DNA from: Lachnospiraceae bacterium | GTDB taxonomy: Bacteria; Bacillota; Clostridia; Lachnospirales; Lachnospiraceae | Assembly (NCBI GenBank): GCA_017617005.1 | Contig: JAFZWW010000056.1 | Location: 1 to 40,926 of the forward strand | Reading direction: 5' to 3' | DNA: 40,926 nt | Shown: one piece after another, positions 8,179-16,375 of the stretch | Numbering within the stretch: the first letter of the stretch is position 1 | Layout: each line of letters begins with the position of its first letter | Made by a program: the position numbers and the translations under genes | The notes under the pieces: model-generated | Database searches by the model: none | Seen by the model: only the letters and a program-made list of their open reading frames with translations | What the model was told of the DNA's origin: nothing

Positions 8179-9414
8179 TTACTTGTTTACGCTCAAAGGA
8201 TCGATGCCTGCTTCCTGCTGCTTCATTGCGCGGACCTTGGTTGAAAGTCCGAAGAGGTTGATGAAGCCCTCTGCATCGTGGTGATCGTAAAGGTCGCCGG
8301 TGGTGAAGGAAGCGATGGACTCGTTGTAAAGTGAGTAAGGAGAGGTCTCGCCTGCCTTGATGATGTTGCCCTTGTAGAGCTTGAACTTAACTTCACCGGT
8401 AACGTACTTCTGGGTGCTCTCGATGAATGCCTGCTCAGCCTCACGAAGAGGGGTGAACCACTTTCCTTCGTAAACAAGGCTTGCGAACTTTCCGCCCATT
8501 TCCTTCTTGAAAGCGTAGGTGTCGCGATCAAGGATGAGCTCTTCGAGCTGGTTGTGTGCCTCCATGAGGATGGTTCCTCCGGGAGTCTCGTAAACGCCGC
8601 GGCTCTTCATTCCTACTACACGGTTCTCAACGATATCAACGATTCCGATTCCGTGCTTTCCGCCGAGCTCATTGAGGGTGCGGATGATGTCGGAAACCTT
8701 CATCTCCTTGCCGTTAACAGACTTGGGAACACCTGCCTCGAAGGTCATGGTAACGTACTCAGGCTGGTCGGGAGCCTTCTCGGGAGTTACGCCGAGAACA
8801 AGAAGGTGATCGTAGTTGGGCTCATTTGCGGGATCCTCGAGCTCAAGTCCCTCGTGGCTGATGTGCCAGATGTTACGGTCACGGCTGTAAGAGGAATCTG
8901 CCTTGAAAGGAAGATGGATTCCGTGCTCCTCACAGTACTTGATCTCGGACTCACGTGAATCCATGGTCCACTTTTCGTTTCTCCATGCAGCGATGATCTT
9001 GAGGTCGGGAGCAAGAGCCTTGATTCCGAGCTCGAAACGGATCTGGTCGTTGCCCTTTCCGGTAGCGCCGTGGCAGATCGCGGTAGCGCCTTCCTTACGA
9101 GCGATCTCTACAAGTCTCTTGGCGATAAGGGGACGAGCCATTGAAGTTCCGAGGAGGTACTTATTCTCGTAAACGGCTCCTGCCTGTACGCACGGAACGA
9201 TGTACTTATCACAGAACTCATCGGTAACATCCTCGATATAGAGCTTGGAAGCTCCGCAGCTGATGGCTCTTTCCTCGAGGCCGTCAAGCTCCTCGTCCTG
9301 GCCGCAGTCTACGCATACGCAGATTACTTCGTAATCAAAATTCTCCTTTAGCCAGGGGATGATAGCGGTGGTATCGAGTCCGCCCGAATAAGCAAGTATA
9401 ACCTTTTCTTTCAT
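8179..9414 (-). CDS. argG: Argininosuccinate synthase
   Basis: A 411-residue enzyme that joins citrulline and aspartate, using ATP, to make argininosuccinate, the penultimate step of arginine synthesis. The ATP-pyrophosphatase P-loop is plain at the N-terminus (AYSGGLDTT), followed by the family signatures [18 protein letters not shown] and [22 protein letters not shown] start it at the ATG at 9414 because AAGGAG lies about 8 bases upstream; an upstream in-frame start at 9462 would add 16 residues with no family match. It is transcribed away from the argJ-argC-argB-argD block, with ArgR-type boxes between them. argH is not in the window. Confidence 0.97.
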   Translation of the reverse strand: MKEKVILAYSGGLDTTAIIPWLKENFDYEVICVCVDCGQDEELDGLEERAISCGASKLYIEDVTDEFCDKYIVPCVQAGAVYENKYLLGTSMARPLIAKRLVEIARKEGATAICHGATGKGNDQIRFELGIKALAPDLKIIAAWRNEKWTMDSRESEIKYCEEHGIHLPFKADSSYSRDRNIWHISHEGLELEDPANEPNYDHLLVLGVTPEKAPDQPEYVTMTFEAGVPKSVNGKEMKVSDIIRTLNELGGKHGIGIVDIVENRVVGMKSRGVYETPGGTILMEAHNQLEELILDRDTYAFKKEMGGKFASLVYEGKWFTPLREAEQAFIESTQKYVTGEVKFKLYKGNIIKAGETSPYSLYNESIASFTTGDLYDHHDAEGFINLFGLSTKVRAMKQQEAGIDPLSVNK

Positions 9415-9560
9415 GACTTTTCTCCTTTTATTTACGTGGGTTTTAATCCCTTGATTTCGCAACTCTTAAGCGACTATACAACAGAGATTTTCCAAAATCA
9501 ATATTTTTCCGCAAAAAATTTATAAATATTATTCCTTTTATACGAATATTCATCTCAAAA

Positions 9561-9574
9561 TGCATAAATATGCA
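9561..9574. promoter_or_regulatory. Putative ArgR (ARG) box 1
   Basis: TGCATAAATATGCA matches the bacterial ARG-box core TGAAT-WWWW-ATTCA at 12 of 14 positions, with symmetrical mismatches. It lies inside a perfect 7-2-7 inverted repeat (9560-9575), about 150 bases upstream of argG. Arginine-dependent repression is inferred. Confidence 0.5.
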
Positions 9575-9589
9575 TAAAACCGAATGAAT

Positions 9590-9607
9590 AATGAATAAAA
9601 ATGAAAT
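9590..9607. promoter_or_regulatory. Putative ArgR (ARG) box 2
   Basis: AATGAATAAAAATGAAAT matches 16 of 18 positions of the Bacillus ARG-box consensus CATGAATAAAAATKCAAK. Its centre is 31 bases, close to three helical turns, from the centre of box 1, which suits cooperative binding of ArgR hexamers. Confidence 0.55.
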
Positions 9608-9639
9608 TTTTGTAGACAAAACAATTCAATATGTATAAA

Positions 9640-9667
9640 ATGACGAACAATAGTAGTTTTTTAGAAT
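9640..9667 (+). promoter_or_regulatory. Candidate promoter for the 6S-like RNA
   Basis: ATGACG (9640-9645), a 16-base spacer and TAGAAT (9662-9667) would start transcription at about 9673, exactly at the base of the long hairpin. A second candidate, TAGACA (9613-9618) with TAAAAT (9636-9641) at 17 bases, would start about 25 bases earlier. Confidence 0.4.
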
Positions 9668-9671
9668 TATG

Positions 9672-9867
9672 CGCGGGTCCTGCCGCTGAGAAAAAAGTCT
9701 CCTTACTGCGGTGCCAGGCGGAAAAACTGATATTACACAAATTAAAGCTCATGCCGCAGGTGATTTGATTTTCCGATCCGCTTCCGGGATCTGAAAATCA
9801 AACACCAGGCGATCGTTTTTCTCGCAGGCACCTTGACGTCGACTTTTTTCTTCACGCGTCACCCGCG
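9672..9867 (+). ncRNA. Candidate 6S-like structured RNA
   Basis: The gap between argG and the acetyltransferase gene holds a 196-base rod-like inverted structure. Paired arms from outside in are 9672-9678 with 9861-9867 (CGCGGGT/ACCCGCG), 9690-9699 with 9841-9850 (10 bp, perfect), 9710-9715 with 9827-9832 (6 bp), 9721-9727 with 9815-9821 (7 bp), 9759-9762 with 9803-9806, 9764-9773 with 9793-9802 (10 bp, perfect) and 9775-9779 with 9787-9791, capped by a small loop. About 21 bases (9732-9752) stay unpaired on one side, as a large central bubble. Length and shape match 6S RNA, which binds RNA polymerase holoenzyme by mimicking an open promoter. No strong terminator follows; only a weak A/U hairpin (9879-9896). 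A mobile inverted element is the main alternative. The strand is inferred from the promoter and the wobble pairs. Confidence 0.42.
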
Positions 9868-9919
9868 GACGATAGCTGAAAAATCACAGATTTTTAATGA
9901 TTTTAGATAGGTTTTGGGC

Positions 9920-9925
9920 TATAAT
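9920..9925 (+). promoter_or_regulatory. -10 box ahead of the GNAT-arg operon
   Basis: A perfect TATAAT lies 37 bases before the acetyltransferase start. The -35 position holds only a weak match (ATGATT at 9897-9902), so the promoter may need an activator or depend on the A/T-rich context. Confidence 0.5.
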
Positions 9926-9961
9926 ATTTAAGATTATGCATTAATTAAGAAAAGGTTCGAA

Positions 9962-10435
9962 ATGGCAGAGAAAGAAAAGAAGAATTACACAGTCCGCCCG
10001 ATGGAGGAAAGCGACTATCCCGGGCTCAAAGCTCTGTGGATGACAATCCATGGATTTGGAATAAGAAGCATCGATGATTCGGAAGAAGGAGTTGTCAGAT
10101 TCCTCAGAAGAAATCCCGGCCAGTCGGTGGTGGCCGTCAATGATGAAGGCGAGATCGTCGGCGGAATCCTTTGCGGAAATGACGGAAGAAGAGGATGCCT
10201 TTATCATGTCTGCGTAAGAGAAGACTACAGAAGACACGGCATCGGAAAGAGCATGGTCGTGCACTGCATGAACGCTCTCAAGGAGCAGAAGATCAACAAG
10301 GTCAGCCTGATCGCCTTTTCCGTAAATGATATAGGAAATGCATTCTGGAGACAGATCGGCTGGACCAGAAGAGAAGACCTTAACTATTATGACTTCGTTC
10401 TCAATGATGAGAACATCACCACATTCAACAAGTAA
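9962..10435 (+). CDS. GNAT family N-acetyltransferase
   Basis: A 157-residue GNAT enzyme. The acetyl-CoA-binding signature RRHGIG is preceded by GCLYHVCVREDY, and GGILCGNDGRRG resembles the pattern of YpeA-type acetyltransferases. It begins with a weak AAAAGG ribosome site. Its position as the first gene ahead of argJ suggests a link to arginine synthesis, and an N-acetylglutamate-forming role is possible. That role is inference, because ArgJ can often supply acetylglutamate itself and because the protein lacks the amino-acid kinase domain of classical ArgA. The substrate cannot be read from the sequence. Confidence 0.85.
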   Translation: MAEKEKKNYTVRPMEESDYPGLKALWMTIHGFGIRSIDDSEEGVVRFLRRNPGQSVVAVNDEGEIVGGILCGNDGRRGCLYHVCVREDYRRHGIGKSMVVHCMNALKEQKINKVSLIAFSVNDIGNAFWRQIGWTRREDLNYYDFVLNDENITTFNK

Positions 10436-10484
10436 GCCGGGCAGACTTTCGGAATCGAAAGAATGCTCAGCCTCGAATATATAA

Positions 10485-10501
10485 GTTGCAGGAATTGCAA
10501 C
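10485..10501 (+). promoter_or_regulatory. Small inverted repeat next to the argJ ribosome site
   Basis: GTTGCA and TGCAAC form a perfect 6-bp stem around a 5-base loop, ending one base before the AAGGAGA ribosome site of argJ. It could pace translation or processing between the acetyltransferase and argJ. The role is inferred. Confidence 0.35.
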
Positions 10502-10514
10502 GAAGGAGAAAGAA

Positions 10515-11741
10515 ATGGAAGTTTTATCACAGGGCGGTGTAACCGCCGCTAAGGGTTTCAAAGCAGCATCAACCGCAGCAGGCATCAAATATCAGGGAAG
10601 AACCGACATGGCAATGGTATGGTCCGATGAGCCCTGTGCCTGCGCAGGAACATATACCAGCAATGTAGTAAAGGCAGCATGCGTACTCTGGGATAAGGAG
10701 ATCACCGAATCCGGAGCTCCCATGCAGGCGGTTGTCGTCAACTCCGGAATCGCAAATGCATGTACCGGCGAGGAAGGCTTCAACGCATGCCGCAAGACAG
10801 CAGAGGCAGTAAATGCGGCACTCGGCGTTCCCGCAAATACCGTAGCGGTCGCATCAACCGGTGTCATCGGAATGCAGCTTCCCGTTGATAAGCTCGAAGC
10901 AGGCGTAAAGGCAATGGCTCCCACCCTTTCAGACACCATCGAAGCGGGAACTGCAGCATCCAAGGCCATCATGACCACAGACACCATCAATAAAGAGATC
11001 GCCGTAACCTTCGAAGCTGGCGGAAAGACCGTGACCCTCGGCGGAATGAGCAAGGGTTCCGGAATGATCCATCCCAATATGTGCACCATGCTCGGCTTCC
11101 TTACCACCGACCTTTCCATCGAAAAGAAGCTCCTTCAGGAAGCTCTCAGCTTGGTCATCGTCGACACCTTCAACATGATCACCGTTGACGGCGACACCTC
11201 CACAAACGATACGCTCCTCATCATGGCAAACGGCCTTGCGGGGAACGAGACCATCACCGAAAAGGGAGCCGATTACGACGAGTTCTACAAGGCTCTCGAA
11301 TATGTCTGCACCTTCCTTGCCAAGACCATGGCAAGCGACGGCGAAGGCGCAACCAAGCTCTTTGAGTGCAAGGTTGTAAATGCCAAGTCAAAAGAAGACG
11401 CAAGAACCCTTTCAAAGGCAGTTGTAGGCTCTAACTTAAGTAAAGCCGCCATCTACGGATGCGATGCGAACTTCGGAAGATTCCTCTGCGCAATGGGTTA
11501 TTCCGGTGCGAAGTTCGACCAGACGGATGTTGAACTCTTTTTCGTAAGCGCAGCCGGAAAGCTTCAGGTATTCGACCACGGCGTACCCCTTAACTTCGAC
11601 GAGGATCTTGCCAAGAAGATCATGGAGGAAAAGGAAGTCACCGTATTTGTCGACATGCATGAAGGAAGTGAAGAAGCAACAGCATGGGGCTGCGACCTCA
11701 CATATGATTACGTCAAGATCAACGCCGATTACAGAAGCTGA
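10515..11741 (+). CDS. argJ: Glutamate N-acetyltransferase / amino-acid N-acetyltransferase
   Basis: A 408-residue ArgJ that moves the acetyl group from N-acetylornithine to glutamate, recycling it in the arginine pathway. The precursor cuts itself into two subunits at a conserved Thr: here the KGSGMIHPNM motif is followed by Cys190-Thr191, so the cut should fall before Thr191. The family usually has Ala before this Thr, so Cys is a small deviation. Glycine-rich stretches and the conserved end (YDYVKINADYRS) fit the family. A strong AAGGAG ribosome site precedes it. It opens the argJ-argC-argB-argD cluster. Whether it is mono- or bifunctional cannot be told by eye. Confidence 0.97.
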   Translation: MEVLSQGGVTAAKGFKAASTAAGIKYQGRTDMAMVWSDEPCACAGTYTSNVVKAACVLWDKEITESGAPMQAVVVNSGIANACTGEEGFNACRKTAEAVNAALGVPANTVAVASTGVIGMQLPVDKLEAGVKAMAPTLSDTIEAGTAASKAIMTTDTINKEIAVTFEAGGKTVTLGGMSKGSGMIHPNMCTMLGFLTTDLSIEKKLLQEALSLVIVDTFNMITVDGDTSTNDTLLIMANGLAGNETITEKGADYDEFYKALEYVCTFLAKTMASDGEGATKLFECKVVNAKSKEDARTLSKAVVGSNLSKAAIYGCDANFGRFLCAMGYSGAKFDQTDVELFFVSAAGKLQVFDHGVPLNFDEDLAKKIMEEKEVTVFVDMHEGSEEATAWGCDLTYDYVKINADYRS

Positions 11742-11770
11742 TCTTAGAATATTACGTACGGAGAAATGTA

Positions 11771-12709
11771 ATGAAAACCAGAGTATACATTGACGGACAG
11801 GCAGGCACCACGGGCCTTCAGATCTATGACCGCATCTCACAGCGAGGCGACCTCGAGCTCATGATGATCGCAGAGGAGAAAAGGCACGATCTTGATGAAA
11901 GGAAGAAGTTTTTAAACGAAGCTGACATCGTCTTCCTTTGCCTTCCCGATGATGCGGCCAAAGAGTCCGTTTCACTTATCGAAAATGAAAATGTAAAGGT
12001 CATCGACGCATCGACCGCACACCGTACAAACGATGCATGGGACTACGGATTTCCCGAGCTTTCGAAGGAGCAGCGCGCGAAGATCGCGGTTTCGAAGAGA
12101 GTTGCGAATCCCGGATGCCACGCAACAGGCTCCGTTGCTACGATCGCACCCCTTGTAAAAATGGGAATCCTTCCCGCAGATTACCCTGTCTCCATCTATT
12201 CGCTCACGGGTTATTCGGGCGGCGGAAAGAAGATGATCGCAGATTACGAATCCGAAAGCAGGGACATCACACTTTCATCACCTTCGATCTACGGAAGAAC
12301 CCTGAAGCATAAGCACGTACCCGAGATCACCAAGGTTGCCGGCCTTAAATACGCACCCGCATTCCTTCCCGTAGTCGATGATTACTACAAGGGAATGGCA
12401 ACAACGGTCATGCTCCAGAGCAGATTGCTTTCCGGCAATCCTTCCGCTAAGGATATCTGCGAAAAGCTCGCTGAGTACTACAAGGACGAAGCACTCGTAA
12501 ACGTAAAACCCTTCGAGGATGAGCCCGGCAAGATCTATGCAAACACCCTCGCAGGAAGGGACGACCTCGAGATCTTCGTTTACGGCTATGAGGATCTGAT
12601 CGGAGTAACCGCACTTTTTGATAACCTCGGAAAAGGCGCATCCGGAGCGGCTGTCCAGAACATGAACATCATGCTCGGCATCGACGAAAAAACAGGACTT
12701 AACGTGTAA
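11771..12709 (+). CDS. argC: N-acetyl-gamma-glutamyl-phosphate reductase, short type
   Basis: A 312-residue NADPH-dependent reductase that makes N-acetylglutamate semialdehyde. The N-terminal Rossmann loop is VYIDGQAGTTGLQI, the catalytic Cys116 sits in NPGCHATG, and YSGGGKKMI matches the short (type 2) AGPR branch, which is about 310 residues rather than the usual 340-350. The order argJ-argC-argB-argD is a common Firmicute layout. The ribosome site is GGAGA, about 7 bases upstream. Confidence 0.96.
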   Translation: MKTRVYIDGQAGTTGLQIYDRISQRGDLELMMIAEEKRHDLDERKKFLNEADIVFLCLPDDAAKESVSLIENENVKVIDASTAHRTNDAWDYGFPELSKEQRAKIAVSKRVANPGCHATGSVATIAPLVKMGILPADYPVSIYSLTGYSGGGKKMIADYESESRDITLSSPSIYGRTLKHKHVPEITKVAGLKYAPAFLPVVDDYYKGMATTVMLQSRLLSGNPSAKDICEKLAEYYKDEALVNVKPFEDEPGKIYANTLAGRDDLEIFVYGYEDLIGVTALFDNLGKGASGAAVQNMNIMLGIDEKTGLNV

Positions 12710-12755
12710 AAGCAAAACACGGCAATGACACTTATAAACGAAAAGGAGTTTCAAA

Positions 12756-13667
12756 ATGTCTGAGAACAAAGATATGGATCTTGCAATGAAAAAAGCTGAG
12801 GTGCTCATCGAAGCGCTCGCATACATCCAGAGATTTAACCGCAAGATCATAGTTGTAAAATACGGCGGAAGTGCAATGGCATCTCCCGAACTCCAGAAGA
12901 ACGTCATCAAGGACGTAACCCTTCTCAAGCTGGTAGGCTTCAAGCCCATCGTTGTTCACGGCGGCGGCAAGGACATCAGCAAGTGGGTTGCCAAGGTCGG
13001 AAAAGAGCCCGAGTTTATCAACGGACTCAGAGTCACCGACGAGGAGACCATGGAGATCGCCGAGATGGTTCTCGGAAGAGTAAATAAGAAGCTCGTCAGC
13101 ATGGTCCAGGAGCTTGGCGTAGGTGCTGCCGGCATCAGCGGAAAAGACGGCGGACTCCTTAAGGTTAAAAAGAAGCTCTCCGGCGGACAGGACATCGGTT
13201 TTGTCGGCGATGTAAAGCAGGTCAATCCCAAGATCCTCTACGATCTTCTCGACGACGATTTCCTTCCCATCGTTTCCCCCATCGGCGTGGACGATGATTA
13301 CAATACCTACAACATCAATGCAGACGATGCGGCATGTGCGATAGCTTCCGCACTCGGCGCAGATAAGCTCGTATTCCTCACAGACGTTGAAGGTCTCTAC
13401 AGGGATTTCAACGACAAGAGCTCCTTCATCGGAAGACTTTCCGTATCGGAGGCGGACGCACTCATCGATTCCGGAATGATCGGCGGCGGAATGCTTCCCA
13501 AGCTCACCAACTGCACCAATGCGATCAAGAGCGGTGTAAACAGAGTGCACATCCTCGACGGAAGAGTACCTCACTCAATGCTGCTTGAGATCTTTACCAA
13601 GAACGGTTTCGGAACCGCAATCGTTGCGGATGACGATACCATCGCAAAAGAAGGACAGGATGACTGA
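12756..13667 (+). CDS. argB: Acetylglutamate kinase
   Basis: A 303-residue amino-acid kinase that phosphorylates N-acetylglutamate, the usual control point of the pathway. The ATP-site start ([11 protein letters not shown]), the substrate loop ([10 protein letters not shown]) and the kinase-fold C-terminus ([23 protein letters not shown]) are all present. An N-terminal helix of about 25 residues precedes the kinase core, the feature that in other bacteria forms arginine-sensitive hexamers, so feedback inhibition by arginine is likely. A strong AAGGAG site precedes it, and argD starts one base after its stop. Confidence 0.97.
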   Translation: MSENKDMDLAMKKAEVLIEALAYIQRFNRKIIVVKYGGSAMASPELQKNVIKDVTLLKLVGFKPIVVHGGGKDISKWVAKVGKEPEFINGLRVTDEETMEIAEMVLGRVNKKLVSMVQELGVGAAGISGKDGGLLKVKKKLSGGQDIGFVGDVKQVNPKILYDLLDDDFLPIVSPIGVDDDYNTYNINADDAACAIASALGADKLVFLTDVEGLYRDFNDKSSFIGRLSVSEADALIDSGMIGGGMLPKLTNCTNAIKSGVNRVHILDGRVPHSMLLEIFTKNGFGTAIVADDDTIAKEGQDD

Positions 13668-13668
13668 C

Positions 13669-14865
13669 ATGAACATGAAAGAATACATCGATCAGGCCGA
13701 AAAAGACCTGCTCCATACATATAACCGTTATCAGATCGTTCTCGACAAAGGCGAGGGCGTTCACCTCATAGACATAGAGGGAAAAGAATACCTTGATTTC
13801 GTTGCCGGCATTTCCGTATTTGCTCTCGGCTACGGAAACAAGGAATACAACGATGTGCTGAAAAACCAGATCGACAAGGTGATCCACACATCGAATTATT
13901 ACTACAATGTACCCGCGATCGAAGCCGCTAAGGCACTTAAAGCATACTCCGGAATGGACCGCGTGTTCTTCACAAATTCCGGCGCAGAGGCGATCGAGGG
14001 CGCTATCAAGACCGCAAGAAAATACGGCTTTAACAAGGACGGAAGGACCGACCACGAGATCATCGCGATGAACCACTCCTTCCACGGCCGCACCATGGGC
14101 GCACTTTCCGTGACCGGAAATCCCCACTACCGCGAAGCTTTCGAACCCGGTATAGGAAATATCCGTTTCGCCGATTACAACGATCTTGAGAGCGTTAAAA
14201 AGCTCGTAAACGATAAGACGATCGCAATCCTTCTTGAGACCGTTCAGGGCGAGGGCGGACTTACTCCCGCGACCGATGAATTCATAGGGGGCATCCGCGA
14301 GATCTGTGACGAAAAAGACATCCTCATGATCTGCGACGAGATCCAGTGCGGAATGGGAAGGACCGGTTATCCCTTCGCATTCATGAAGTACGGAATCAAG
14401 CCCGATGTCATCACCTGTGCAAAGGCTCTCGGATGCGGCGTTCCCATCGGTGCATTCGCAATGACCGAGAAGGTCGGACAGTCTTCACTTGTTGCGGGCG
14501 ATCACGGAACAACCTACGGCGGAAATCCCCTTTGCTGCGCAGCGGCTGCCAAGGTCCTCGAGATCATGGAAAGGGATGATATCCCCGGAAAGGCATTAAA
14601 GACCGGAGAGTATCTTTGGAAAAAGCTCGACGAGGTCGCAGCCGAGTTCCCTCAGATAGTGGAGCACCGCGGACGCGGACTCATGCAGGGACTTCTTTTC
14701 GACCGTCCCGTCGCAAGCATCATCAATAAGGCACTTGAAAAAGGTCTCATCCTCATCAACGCAGGAACCGACATCATCAGGTTCGTTCCTCCCCTCGTCA
14801 TCACCGAGGCAGATATTGATGCGATGATCGTGATCCTGAAGGAAGCGATCGCAGAGACCGTATAA
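13669..14865 (+). CDS. argD: Acetylornithine aminotransferase
   Basis: A 398-residue PLP-dependent class III aminotransferase that turns N-acetylglutamate semialdehyde into N-acetylornithine. The PLP lysine is Lys252 in ITCAKALGCGVPIGA, with ICDEIQCGMGRTG upstream and TNSGAEAIEGAIKTAR near residue 100. I chose the ATG at 13669 because AGGA lies 8 bases before it. The ATG at 13660 overlaps argB but has its ribosome site only 4 bases away, and a start at 13585 would add residues unrelated to the family. It is the last arg gene of the block; argF and argH are not present. Confidence 0.96.
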   Translation: MNMKEYIDQAEKDLLHTYNRYQIVLDKGEGVHLIDIEGKEYLDFVAGISVFALGYGNKEYNDVLKNQIDKVIHTSNYYYNVPAIEAAKALKAYSGMDRVFFTNSGAEAIEGAIKTARKYGFNKDGRTDHEIIAMNHSFHGRTMGALSVTGNPHYREAFEPGIGNIRFADYNDLESVKKLVNDKTIAILLETVQGEGGLTPATDEFIGGIREICDEKDILMICDEIQCGMGRTGYPFAFMKYGIKPDVITCAKALGCGVPIGAFAMTEKVGQSSLVAGDHGTTYGGNPLCCAAAAKVLEIMERDDIPGKALKTGEYLWKKLDEVAAEFPQIVEHRGRGLMQGLLFDRPVASIINKALEKGLILINAGTDIIRFVPPLVITEADIDAMIVILKEAIAETV

Positions 14866-14881
14866 AGGATTTATTCAGCAC

Positions 14882-16306
14882 ATGAACAGAACAGCAAAAT
14901 TATTAAGCGTACTTTTGGTCGCTCTCCTTTTCCTGTATGCGTTTATCGGATCCGGTAAACAGATCAGGGAAGTGAGCGGCACCGGCACAGGCGCATCCTG
15001 GCTCGGAAGGAGCGGAAACCTCATCATCTGGTACACGGATGAAAGGCTCACTCCCTACATCACCAAGGCGGCTGTTGAATTCGGCGAAAAAGAAAACATA
15101 ACCGTCATCCCCGTACTCAAGCCCGCGGAGAATTTCCTTGAGGAATGCTACAAGGCATCCACCTCCGGAGACAGCTTCCCGGACGTTCTGATAACGGGAA
15201 GTGAGACTCTCGAGAAGGCGTATCTTTCCGGACTTGCGATGGAGATACCCAACGAGGGAATGCAGATCGGAATCCTCAATTATTCCGAAGCTGCGGTAAA
15301 AGCGGTCACCTATAAGGGTATGACACTCGGTTATCCCTTAAGCTTCGACACATCCGTAATGGTCTATAACAGAACCTATCTCGAGCAGTGGGCCAAGCAG
15401 ATGGCAATCGCGGACCTTACCGGCAACCCCATCGATATGGAGGGCGGAAGCTCGGAGAGTGAGGACACCGGTAATTCCGGACTTACCGAGGAGGATATCG
15501 ATCCCGCTCAGCTCGAGTCACTTACCAGCGAATACATAACGAGGATGGTTCCCTACACTCTCGAAGACCTCATGACCATCGCAAACAGCTACTCCGTTCC
15601 CGACGGCGTCGAAGGTATCATGAGCTGGGATGTTTCTTCCATCATGTACAATTACTGGCTTGTCGGAAATGCAATAAATGTGGGCGGACCTTACGGCGAT
15701 GACAGAAGTGACATCTCTGTCAACAATGAGACCGCGGTAACATGCCTTACCAAGTACCAGGCACTTCACGATTACTTTTCGATCGAGAGCGGCGAGGTTA
15801 CTTACGACAGCGTTATCCGTGATTTCATCGACGGAAAGACCGTCTTTACCATCGGCGGATATGACCTTGTTAACAGGCTTAAAGAGGCAACCGAGGACGG
15901 AAGCTTTGTTTACGAGTACGGATTTTCTGAGATGCCCAACGTAACAAGCGACATCCCCAGTGCTTCACTTGCGATCACAAGCGTTGTATGCGTAAACGGC
16001 TTCTCATCCAAGACCGAGCTTGCCAAGGAATTCGCATTGTTCCTTACAAGGGATGAGGCTCCCAACCTTACAGAGCTTACAGGACTTGCTTCCTGCTCGA
16101 GGTCATTCGGAATGGAAGGCGGTGCGGACCAGATCTATGCGATCGAGTATGCGGGCAGTGTTTCCCTTCCCAAGATGATGGAGACCGAGAACATCTGGAT
16201 GCAGCTTGAAGTCATGTTCTCCAAGGTCTGGGAAGGTGAGGACATCAAGGACGAACTCATCACGCTCGACAATAACATCAACTTCGTACTGAATTCGTCC
16301 CTGTAA
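14882..16306 (+). CDS. Extracellular solute-binding protein, orphan
   Basis: A 474-residue protein with an N-terminal hydrophobic segment (about 5-24), uncleaved or signal-like, with no lipobox Cys. The rest matches the family 1 bacterial solute-binding fold: SGNLIIWYTDERLTPYITKAAVEF, the hinge segment TLGYPLSFDTSVMVYNR, and FALFLTRDEAPNL near the end. Such proteins deliver sugars, polyols or peptides to ABC importers. No permease or ATPase is nearby, so it must share a transporter encoded elsewhere or serve as a sensor. It starts 16 bases after argD. The ligand is not predictable from the sequence. Confidence 0.85.
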   Translation: MNRTAKLLSVLLVALLFLYAFIGSGKQIREVSGTGTGASWLGRSGNLIIWYTDERLTPYITKAAVEFGEKENITVIPVLKPAENFLEECYKASTSGDSFPDVLITGSETLEKAYLSGLAMEIPNEGMQIGILNYSEAAVKAVTYKGMTLGYPLSFDTSVMVYNRTYLEQWAKQMAIADLTGNPIDMEGGSSESEDTGNSGLTEEDIDPAQLESLTSEYITRMVPYTLEDLMTIANSYSVPDGVEGIMSWDVSSIMYNYWLVGNAINVGGPYGDDRSDISVNNETAVTCLTKYQALHDYFSIESGEVTYDSVIRDFIDGKTVFTIGGYDLVNRLKEATEDGSFVYEYGFSEMPNVTSDIPSASLAITSVVCVNGFSSKTELAKEFALFLTRDEAPNLTELTGLASCSRSFGMEGGADQIYAIEYAGSVSLPKMMETENIWMQLEVMFSKVWEGEDIKDELITLDNNINFVLNSSL

Positions 16307-16313
16307 ATCCGAA

Positions 16314-16343
16314 AAAAAGAAAACCGCTTCCGTGAAAAGCGGT
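16314..16343 (-). terminator. Minus-strand intrinsic terminator
   Basis: A 7-bp stem ACCGCTT/AAGCGGT (16323-16329 with 16337-16343) is flanked on its left by an A-rich run (from about 16314). Read from the minus strand the stem is followed by a long T-run, so it would stop leftward transcription. In the plus direction there is no T-tract. No annotated minus-strand gene lies upstream of it. Confidence 0.5.
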
Positions 16344-16356
16344 CATTTACCTTCGG

Positions 16357-16372
16357 CCCTCCGCAAGGAGGG
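16357..16372 (+). promoter_or_regulatory. Hairpin that covers the comEA ribosome site
   Basis: CCCTCC (16357-16362), a GCAA tetraloop and GGAGGG (16367-16372) form a perfect 6-bp GNRA-capped hairpin. The right arm contains the only ribosome site of comEA, 3 bases before its ATG, so translation should be low until the hairpin opens. Confidence 0.6.
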
Positions 16373-16375
16373 AAT

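Noticed and set aside
9415-9462. Longer N-terminus for argG
   Set aside because: The added 16 residues have no family match, and the ATG at 9414 has an AAGGAG site 8 bases before it.
9661-9867. TPP or other known riboswitch in the argG-GNAT gap
   Set aside because: A CTGAGA string is present, but the conserved TPP elements (such as GAACCTGAT) and the other classes' cores are absent. The whole stretch instead folds as one rod.
13585-13668. Longer N-terminus for argD inside argB
   Set aside because: The residues are argB's sequence in another frame and not aminotransferase-like. The ATG at 13669 fits a ribosome site.
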